Assembly (NCBI GenBank): GCA_029560455.1
Contig: JAKQKW010000443.1
Location: forward strand, 1 to 49,542
Source: Candidatus Rifleibacteriota bacterium
GTDB taxonomy: Bacteria > Riflebacteria > Ozemobacteria > Ozemobacterales > Ozemobacteraceae
Reading direction: 5' to 3'
DNA length: 49,542 bases
Below, in pieces: positions 43,938 through 49,542 of this stretch (the first letter of the stretch is position 1; every line of letters starts with the position of its first letter). The notes under the pieces are model-generated. The model was given only the letters and a program-made list of their open reading frames with translations, ran no database searches and had not been told where the DNA came from. The position numbers were made by a program, and so were the translations under genes.

Positions 43938-44861
43938 TTGTCACCTGTCGTTAATGGAACTCTGCGGGTTGCACTGGCGGCCTTCATCTGGGGTGCAGCC
44001 TACCCGCTGACCAAGGTGGCTCTGGCTGATGTTCCGCCACTGCTGCTTGGTTTCTTCAGATTTTTGCTGGCCGGCTGCTTTTTCATGGTCAGCGAAAAAA
44101 GTCTGCCGCTGCAGAAAGTCGCGCCAGAAGACCGCAAAAGCTTTATCGGGCTCGCTTTCTGGGGCGTATTCGTTCTGATTATCGGCATGAACTATGGGCT
44201 GATCTGGGCGCCGGGTATGGCCGCCTCGATTCTTTCCGGCACTCCCCCGCTCTTTACCGTCATTCTCGCCGCCCTCATTCTCGGGGAAAAAATGCGACCG
44301 GTGCAGTTTTTATCGATCGCTCTCGCACTTGGCGGGCTGGCAATGCTTGGCAGCGATTTTTCCTCAAATACAAAACTTGAGCCATGGCAGGTATGGGCCG
44401 GTTGTCTGATGACGCTGGTTCCGCAATTTTCGTGGGCGATGTATGGCATCGCCGGTAAAAAACTTGTCGGTCGCTATCACTGGCGGCTGATCTGCCGCGA
44501 TACTTTTTCTCTGGGAGCCCTGATGCTGCTGCCGCCGGCAATTATCGAGGCATGGCTAAAAGGTTCCGGCAACTGGTCGTGGCAAACCCTTTTCATTCTG
44601 CTGTATCTCGCGGTAATGAACTCGGTCGTAACCTACTCTCTCTGGAACAGCGCCCTGAAATTGATTCCGGTATCTCTGGCAAGCTTTCTCATCTACCTGC
44701 AACCCGTTTCAGGCGCAGTGCTCTCTTATCTGCTGTTCGGTGAAAAACTGGCAGCCGGCGGCTTTGCCGGAACCGCACTGATTTTCGTTGCCCTGACCCT
44801 GGTTCTGCTGCCACAGGGTGCGTCTGGAAAGGGTGATGCGGTGAAGGTTGCCGAATCTTGA
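43938..44861 (+). CDS. EamA/DMT-family transporter
   Basis: 307 residues with about ten hydrophobic segments and two EamA-type halves: FIWGAAYPLTKVAL near the start, GTPPLFTVILAALILGEKM closing the first half, and SFLIYLQPVSGAVLSYLLFG with the following GEKL closing the second half. The family exports metabolites such as amino acids; the substrate is not known here. TTG start chosen, with AAAGGA 6-7 bases upstream and a first helix right after; the longer frame to 43740 adds an unlikely cytosolic extension. An alternative TTG (44858) overlaps its stop, but the next gene likely starts 44 bases later. Confidence 0.88.
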   Translation: MSPVVNGTLRVALAAFIWGAAYPLTKVALADVPPLLLGFFRFLLAGCFFMVSEKSLPLQKVAPEDRKSFIGLAFWGVFVLIIGMNYGLIWAPGMAASILSGTPPLFTVILAALILGEKMRPVQFLSIALALGGLAMLGSDFSSNTKLEPWQVWAGCLMTLVPQFSWAMYGIAGKKLVGRYHWRLICRDTFSLGALMLLPPAIIEAWLKGSGNWSWQTLFILLYLAVMNSVVTYSLWNSALKLIPVSLASFLIYLQPVSGAVLSYLLFGEKLAAGGFAGTALIFVALTLVLLPQGASGKGDAVKVAES

Positions 44862-44905
44862 ACCTGAGAGTAAAATGCAAAGTGAATCAAAACAGGAGCC
44901 AATCA

Positions 44906-45919
44906 ATGCCAGTAAACTTTTTTGCAAGGTCAGCCCTCGCGGGAATTCTTGCTTTTGCCGCCTCAAATCTGAACGCCATGACCCCTGAAATCAGACTGCC
45001 AGAATGGCAGCGCTCAAAAATCGACATTTCTGAATGGAAACCTGAGCAAAAACTTCTCACAATCAGGATCGACATCGAAGCCCCGAGTGTTCAGCTCGAA
45101 AAAATCACCTCAAAACTGCACCTTCCCGAAGAACTCGGTGTAAATGCCGGCCAGCACGAACGCCCGCTTCTCAAAAAAGGCGACAAGGTGGTTTTTCTGC
45201 ATAAATTCAGCGTCAAACCAGATTTTGCAGGCTGGGCCGAAATCGAACTGGCAGCACAACCGGCGAAAGACGGAATTATGGGCTTGATAAAAAGCACTCA
45301 TGCCAATGAACCTGCAACTGCAGCCATTCTTGAAGCCGAAGCGCAGACGATCGACAAGCCGATCAACTTTGGCAGATCGATGCCCCTGCTCGTGCGTGAC
45401 GACATTGCCCTGTGCACTGCAGTCGAAACTGCTCTCAAACCAGATTTCAAAGTAAACGGGCAGCAGTTCTATTTCTGGTATCCAGAATCCGGTTTCGGTA
45501 AAGGCCTTACCAGTGAAGGTCTCAAGGCCTTCACTTCTGCCATCGGCAACAGTAATCTCAAAAGCGCCGAAGCCGCAGGCAATATGCTGATAAAAAAGCT
45601 CGAAACCAGCAAAGAACCTCTGATGCTAAACCGCGCCAACAATGAAACTTTCGCGATTCCGGCACCGGTCGCCATCGACCTGATCAATGCCAACCTCGTA
45701 ACTCTTCGAGCAATCGTCGAAAAAAAAACTGAAACTCTCGAAAAGAAAATCAACGCCATGCAGCCCGGTTATACCAGGCCGTTTATGATGTTCAATCTCG
45801 CCAGTCTCTACGAAAGTCAGAAAAATCCCGGGCAGGCAAAGCTGTGGTATGAAAAAGCCGTCAGCGAAATCCCGGCCTGGCCTCTCGCAGAGACCAGCCT
45901 GAAACGGGTAAAAAAATAA
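44906..45919 (+). CDS. Exported protein with TPR-like C-terminus
   Basis: 337 residues with a signal peptide (cleavage near LNAM, about residue 24). AGGAG is 7 bases before the ATG; a TTG at 44858 would give an unneeded 16-residue extension. The N-terminal half is beta-like (ITSKLHLPEELGVN, GDKVVFLHKFSVKPDFAGW). The C-terminus MMFNLASLYESQKNPGQAKL, continuing WYEKAVSEIPAWPLAE, is one TPR-like repeat. Function unknown. It is followed by a small membrane protein 18 bases on. Confidence 0.72.
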   Translation: MPVNFFARSALAGILAFAASNLNAMTPEIRLPEWQRSKIDISEWKPEQKLLTIRIDIEAPSVQLEKITSKLHLPEELGVNAGQHERPLLKKGDKVVFLHKFSVKPDFAGWAEIELAAQPAKDGIMGLIKSTHANEPATAAILEAEAQTIDKPINFGRSMPLLVRDDIALCTAVETALKPDFKVNGQQFYFWYPESGFGKGLTSEGLKAFTSAIGNSNLKSAEAAGNMLIKKLETSKEPLMLNRANNETFAIPAPVAIDLINANLVTLRAIVEKKTETLEKKINAMQPGYTRPFMMFNLASLYESQKNPGQAKLWYEKAVSEIPAWPLAETSLKRVKK

Positions 45920-45937
45920 TCATCAGGAGAAAAGCAG

Positions 45938-46093
45938 ATGTTGTGGTTTTTTGCTTTTACAACCGTCGGAATCGCTATTTTCGCCCTGTTTTTGGCGCTG
46001 CACCGCATGTTTAAAATGCCACTCATTCAGATGCTTGGCGGCACCGCCATTTTGAGCCTGTGCGGCTGGCTCGCCACCCGCGCCGGCATCTAA
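45938..46093 (+). CDS. Small 51-residue membrane protein
   Basis: Two hydrophobic helices (about 3-20, FFAFTTVGIAIFALFLAL, and 28-46) joined by HRMFKMP. AGGAGA lies 7 bases upstream of the ATG. Co-transcribed with the exported protein before it and followed by a strong terminator. Function unknown. Confidence 0.65.
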   Translation: MLWFFAFTTVGIAIFALFLALHRMFKMPLIQMLGGTAILSLCGWLATRAGI

Positions 46094-46128
46094 TCACAAG
46101 TTAAACTTTTACAGTTACCCCCTCGAAC

Positions 46129-46164
46129 AAAAACAGCTCAACCTTAATCGGTTGAGCTGTTTTT
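46129..46164. terminator. Bidirectional terminator
   Basis: Perfect 15-base-pair stem (46129-46143 with 46150-46164), six-base loop, A5 on one side and T5 on the other. It serves the plus genes up to 46093 and trxB on minus. Confidence 0.9.
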
Positions 46165-46195
46165 CAATCTACAGTTTGCGGGCCGTGGCAAAGCC

Positions 46196-47140
46196 TCAGC
46201 CGAGATCGTTGGCGTGCAGCCAGCGTTCGGCATCGAGAGCCGCAACGCAGCCGGTGCCGGCGGCGCTGATTGCCTGGCGGTAATGAGGGTCGGTGACGTC
46301 GCCACAGGCAAAAACGCCATCGATATTGGTAGCCGAAGACGGTGACTTGACCTTGATGTAGCCCTTCTGGTCGAGATCGAGTGCCCCGCCAAGAAAACCG
46401 GTATTTGGAGTATGGCCGATAGCCATGAACAGGCCCTTGCACGGATAATCGCTGATTTCGCCGGATTTAACGTTTTTAAGTTTCACGCCTTCGGTGAACT
46501 GGCCGCCATAGACCTCTTCGAGAACCGAATCGAAGATGATCTGAATCTTCGGGTTATCGAAAGCCCTTTTCTGCATGGCCTTGCTGGCCCTGAATTCATT
46601 GCGGCGATGAATCAGAAGCACTTTCGAAGCGAATCTGGTCAGAAAAATAGCTTCTTCAATCGCCGAATCACCGCCGCCGATGACGGCGATTATCTGGTTG
46701 CGAAAGATTGGCAGGGCGCCGTCGCAGGTAGCACAGGCCGAGACGCCTTTTCCCCAGAACTTTTTAACACTCGGCAGATCGAGTATCTGAGCACTGGCGC
46801 CGGTCGAGATGATTACCGAATGGGCAGTAACCGTGCGGCTGCCGGTTTTAAGAGTGAACGGCCGCGACGAAAAGTCGACCGACTCGATGTCTTCCATGAT
46901 GAATTCTGTGCCGAAGCGTTCAGCCTGTTTTTTCATGCGGCTGATCAGTTCAGGGCCATCAACGCCCTCAGGGAACCCTGGAAAATTCTCGACTTCGGTT
47001 GTGGTCATCAACTGCCCGCCCGGCTGCCCACCCTTCATGAAGCCCTCGATCACCAGCGGCTGCAGATCGGCACGGGCGGCGTAAATTGCCGCAGTAAGCC
47101 CGGAAGGGCCGGAACCAACGATTACCAGTTTCTTTGCCAT
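46196..47140 (-). CDS. trxB: Thioredoxin reductase
   Basis: 314 residues, typical of the low-molecular-weight type. FAD-binding GSGPSG at 9-14, redox pair Cys136-x-x-Cys139 in SACATCDGALP, NADPH-binding GGGDSA at 155-160, and VFACGDVTDPHYRQAI near the end. Reduces thioredoxin with NADPH. The ATG at 47140 has GGGAGA 7 bases upstream and begins the Rossmann fold; the upstream frame to 47440 was rejected because it overlaps the divergent gene. Own promoter. Confidence 0.96.
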   Translation of the reverse strand: MAKKLVIVGSGPSGLTAAIYAARADLQPLVIEGFMKGGQPGGQLMTTTEVENFPGFPEGVDGPELISRMKKQAERFGTEFIMEDIESVDFSSRPFTLKTGSRTVTAHSVIISTGASAQILDLPSVKKFWGKGVSACATCDGALPIFRNQIIAVIGGGDSAIEEAIFLTRFASKVLLIHRRNEFRASKAMQKRAFDNPKIQIIFDSVLEEVYGGQFTEGVKLKNVKSGEISDYPCKGLFMAIGHTPNTGFLGGALDLDQKGYIKVKSPSSATNIDGVFACGDVTDPHYRQAISAAGTGCVAALDAERWLHANDLG

Positions 47141-47176
47141 GAGTCTGTCTCCCGAATTGTGGTATGATTTCGTGCG

Positions 47177-47205
47177 ATTATAACCTAATCCCGGGGCAAG
47201 CGCAA
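47177..47205 (-). promoter_or_regulatory. Promoter of trxB
   Basis: Minus strand TTGCGC (47205-47200), 17 bases, TATAAT (47182-47177). Predicted start near 47170, about 30 bases before the ATG. Confidence 0.65.
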
Positions 47206-47207
47206 AA

Positions 47208-47236
47208 TTTTGCATTTGCCCGCTGAATGTTATAAG
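47208..47236 (+). promoter_or_regulatory. Weak candidate promoter for the beta-lactamase-like gene
   Basis: TATAAG at 47231-47236 with TTTTGC at 17 bases (47208-47213), or TTGCAT at 15 bases. The -35 is poor. It overlaps the -35 region of the trxB promoter only at its edge. Confidence 0.35.
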
Positions 47237-47267
47237 CTGCGATTTAATCAAAGTTCTGGAGGTTGCC

Positions 47268-48557
47268 ATGAAAAAAATCATTTTAGCTGTGCTGATGTTT
47301 TTGCTTTTAGGCCCGTTTCCGGCAGTTTTTGCCGGTGACAATGCTGATCTGACCCCAGACGAAGCCTTCGGGCGCATGTTTTCGCAGGAAAAGGCAGCAG
47401 TGAATGCCATGTTCACCGAAGAGTTTCTCAAAACAGTCACTGAAAAACGACTGCATGAAATTATCAGTTTTTATCAGAACGAAGTCGGCAGCTTTACCCG
47501 CGTCGAAACTCTTAAAGAAGGCTACAAACTGCATTTTGTCAAAGGCACTGTGCCAGCCAGTCTCAAGATTAACGAAAAAAATCTTATCAGCGGCCTCTGG
47601 TTCGGCGTGCCCGAAAAATCAGAAGACAGCTTCGCCGCAATCATCGAAGCTTTTAAAAAAAGCCCCGACCGGACCTCTGTCTGCGTATTGCGCTACAAGA
47701 TCCCGGCTACAACTGAAGCCGGCCAGGCCGCCGCAAGCCAAGCTTTCGACACCCTGCAACCAGAAGTTGTAGTCGAGCTCAACGCTTCGCAGCCAATGGG
47801 CATTGGTTCAGCTTTTAAGCTGTATCTGCTCAAGGCTCTTGAAGATGATGTGGCCGCCGGCCGCCGCAACTGGAACGACATAATCGAACTGCGCGAAGAC
47901 TGGAAATCTTTCCCAAGCGGCATTCTGCAGGACTGGCACCCGGGCAGCCGCCACAGTCTTGAAACCCTTGCCGGCCTGATGATATCGATCAGCGACAACA
48001 CCGCTACCGATCATATTTTCAACCTGCTTGGCGTCGAAACGGTAAGAAAATATCTACCAGAAACCTGCAAAGACATAATCAACACCAGCCAACTGACAAA
48101 ACTGAAATTCTTTTTCCCGGCGAAAGGGGCTGAATTCATCAAGGCTGACCAGAAAGGCAAAGACGCAATCCTGCGCGAAATGGACAGCATCATTCCAGCA
48201 TCCATCGCATCATACTCATCAATTTACACACTGGACAAGCCGGTTATGATCGATGAACTTGAATGGTTCATCAGCACCCGCAAGCTTTGCGAAACGATCT
48301 GGACTCTGCGCGAAAGCGCTCGCATCAGAATCAATGCTGCCTCCGGCATGGTGAACCGCGCCGACTGGCACATTGCCGGCTTCAAGGGCGGCAGTGAACC
48401 TGGAGTCATCAATTACACATGGATTCTGCAGAAAACTCCGACAAGCCCGATTTATACCATTTCCTGTACAGCCAACAACAGCATGAAGGTGATTTCGAGT
48501 GACGAATTCAACCTCGCCGTCACCCGCATTCTGAATCTTCTCAAAAATGAGAAGTGA
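47268..48557 (+). CDS. Exported class A beta-lactamase-like serine hydrolase
   Basis: 429 residues with a signal peptide (cleavage near VFAG). N-terminal domain (about 30-115: AVNAMFTEEFLKTV, LISGLWFGVPE) resembles DUF3887-type domains often fused to hydrolases. Then a serine beta-lactamase/PBP fold: Ser181-x-x-Lys184 (GSAFKL), SDN at 242-244 (SISDNTATDHI) and KGG at 373-375 in place of KTG (FKGGSEPGV). All three motifs line up with class A enzymes, but the usual catalytic Glu of the omega loop was not identified, so beta-lactam hydrolysis is uncertain and peptidase or esterase activity is possible. GGAGG is 5 bases before the ATG. A strong terminator follows. Confidence 0.83.
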   Translation: MKKIILAVLMFLLLGPFPAVFAGDNADLTPDEAFGRMFSQEKAAVNAMFTEEFLKTVTEKRLHEIISFYQNEVGSFTRVETLKEGYKLHFVKGTVPASLKINEKNLISGLWFGVPEKSEDSFAAIIEAFKKSPDRTSVCVLRYKIPATTEAGQAAASQAFDTLQPEVVVELNASQPMGIGSAFKLYLLKALEDDVAAGRRNWNDIIELREDWKSFPSGILQDWHPGSRHSLETLAGLMISISDNTATDHIFNLLGVETVRKYLPETCKDIINTSQLTKLKFFFPAKGAEFIKADQKGKDAILREMDSIIPASIASYSSIYTLDKPVMIDELEWFISTRKLCETIWTLRESARIRINAASGMVNRADWHIAGFKGGSEPGVINYTWILQKTPTSPIYTISCTANNSMKVISSDEFNLAVTRILNLLKNEK

Positions 48558-48618
48558 AATTCAGACAGGGCCTGAAAAACCTTGAAGTTATATTTTGGCT
48601 TTTGAAGCTCTTTCGCAG

Positions 48619-48652
48619 CGAACGCCGGTTAAAAGACCGGCGTTCGTTTTTT
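48619..48652 (+). terminator. Rho-independent terminator
   Basis: Perfect 11-base-pair stem CGAACGCCGGT/ACCGGCGTTCG, six-base loop, then six T. Confidence 0.9.
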
Positions 48653-48682
48653 ACCGGCAAATAAAAAACCGGCACCGGTACA

Positions 48683-48711
48683 TTGACGCTTCCCCGATCG
48701 ATTCTTATACT
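48683..48711 (+). promoter_or_regulatory. Sigma70 promoter of the C39-like gene
   Basis: TTGACG (48683-48688), 17 bases, TATACT (48706-48711). Predicted start near 48718. Confidence 0.7.
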
Positions 48712-48756
48712 TTAAGAAAAATCGACAATTTCGACCAGCATTTATGGAGGTCGCTC

Positions 48757-49542
48757 ATGAAAAAATCTAAATCGGTAATCAGATCCTGGGCAGTTGCAGC
48801 AGCCATGATAATGGTTCTGGCAGGGGCAAACCTCGCCGGTGCCGCCAGCATCACCCAGGAAGTGGAAGAACTGCGCATGAAATACGAGCGCCTTTACCAG
48901 CAGTATACACAGGCACTCAGCGACGCCAAAAACAGCACTGCAGCCGAACTCGGCAAAGAAGTAGAAGTGGCCAAGCGTCGCTACGAAGAAGCCAGAAAAG
49001 CTCTGACTCCGTCGCAGAAAACCCAGGAAAAAATAAAAGAAACCGCTGAAAAAGTAAAAACCACTGTCGATAAGCTTTTCTCTACCGGCGACAGGAACGA
49101 AACCCCGACTGCGGTTGCCAGCAAGGAACTGCCCGGCTACAGTGATTTCAAAATCAGCATCGATGGTGACAATTACTGCGGCCAGTTTGCCATGACCTCT
49201 GTGTTTAACGGTATGGGCATTGCCAAAGATCCGCAGAAAATTTATCAGGATACCAATCCGGCCGGCATTTTCACCGGTCCGCCGACCATCGTCGAGTATC
49301 TCAACATGAACGGCATCGATGCTTCGCAGAAGCACAATGCCAGCCTCGGTGACCTGACCCGCAAAATTGACGCCGGCCTGCCGGTGATCGTGCTGATGAA
49401 CTCAGGTGGCGGGGTTCCGCACTGGGTTAATGTTTATGGTTACAACACCGATGCCGAAGGCAAAGTGGTTTCTCTGAAGCTGCGCGACTCATACTGGGGC
49501 ACCAGCAAGGGTTACGAAATGGATGTCGAACGTTTCAAAACC
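48757..49542 (+). CDS. Exported C39-like cysteine protease, 3'-truncated by the window edge
   Basis: 262 residues visible, no stop before the end. Signal peptide (about 1-32, cleavage near AGAA). Coiled-coil region (about 33-110, EEAxKxLxP type, with EVEVAKRRYEEARKAL). Then a papain-like C39_2-type domain: Cys141 in NYCGQFAM, His222 in VPHWVNVYGY, Asp244 in LRDSYWG, the expected triad order. Ribosome binding site GGAGG lies 6 bases before the ATG. Own promoter. The C39 family cleaves peptides, often at Gly-Gly leaders when fused to transporters; here it is a free exported enzyme with an unknown target. Confidence 0.82.
   Translation, partial: MKKSKSVIRSWAVAAAMIMVLAGANLAGAASITQEVEELRMKYERLYQQYTQALSDAKNSTAAELGKEVEVAKRRYEEARKALTPSQKTQEKIKETAEKVKTTVDKLFSTGDRNETPTAVASKELPGYSDFKISIDGDNYCGQFAMTSVFNGMGIAKDPQKIYQDTNPAGIFTGPPTIVEYLNMNGIDASQKHNASLGDLTRKIDAGLPVIVLMNSGGGVPHWVNVYGYNTDAEGKVVSLKLRDSYWGTSKGYEMDVERFKT

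Noticed and set aside
47141..47440. N-terminal extension of trxB
   Set aside because: The FAD-binding fold starts right at the ATG at 47140 with a good ribosome binding site; the extension overlaps the divergent gene.
1..49542. CRISPR arrays, tRNA or rRNA genes, insertion sequences
   Set aside because: No regularly spaced repeats, cloverleaf sequences, transposase motifs or terminal inverted repeats were recognised.

Overview
The window looks like a piece of a Gram-negative (diderm) bacterial chromosome at roughly 50% GC. It is densely coded, with strong GGAGG-type ribosome binding sites, sigma70-like promoters and frequent TTG and GTG starts. The diderm call rests on an outer-membrane secretin, several lipoproteins and many signal peptides. 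No phage, transposon, CRISPR array, rRNA or tRNA was seen. The set of genes (split chemotaxis kinase, pseudopilins upstream of alaS, HEAT protein, many secreted proteins without a recognisable family) suggests a poorly sampled uncultured lineage. Candidatus Riflebacteria/Ozemobacteria is only a guess and cannot be established from this sequence.

Layout. (1) Bases 1-6190, plus strand: the 3' part of cheA; a second CheA-like gene with HPt, P2 and CheW domains but no kinase core; a membrane sensor with a Cache-like ectodomain and a degenerate kinase-like tail; and an MFS transporter. (2) Bases 6311-17051: an array of large secreted paralogues, two on plus (one of them a mini version) facing four on minus, with hairpin terminators between them. 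(3) Bases 17166-26625, minus: a tightly coupled five-gene operon with a strong promoter. In order of transcription it encodes a lipoprotein with four Ig-like domains, a small Ig-like lipoprotein, a secretin, a sixth full-length member of the paralogous family, and a 1415-residue lipoprotein with IPT/TIG domains and NHL propellers. (4) Bases 26954-32951, minus: two pseudopilins, alaS, ruvX, a small beta protein and a HEAT-repeat protein. (5) Bases 33019-40231: small secreted and membrane proteins, a methyltransferase, and a 718-residue charged protein coupled to a small membrane protein and ruvC. (6) Bases 40326-49542: cold-shock protein, lysS, a secreted HEXXH protease candidate, an EamA transporter, two further exported or membrane proteins, trxB, a class A beta-lactamase-like protein and a C39-like cysteine protease cut by the window end.

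The most novel content is regions 2 and 3. A family with no known name to me, defined by shared motifs such as YYVPxRP, GGxLQFSV, GIAPxF, SxGxxIGIGxxDK, PxGNWExAYY and a C-terminal NGxNLRE...LFDxDW, is expanded to six full-length members plus one mini member. One member is translationally coupled to a secretin and to adhesin-like lipoproteins. The simplest reading is a cell-surface or export system whose structural components are these paralogues. That is inference from context, not demonstrated. The chemotaxis block at the left edge has its own oddity: a phosphorelay protein able to dock on both the receptor array and CheY-like regulators while lacking ATPase domains.
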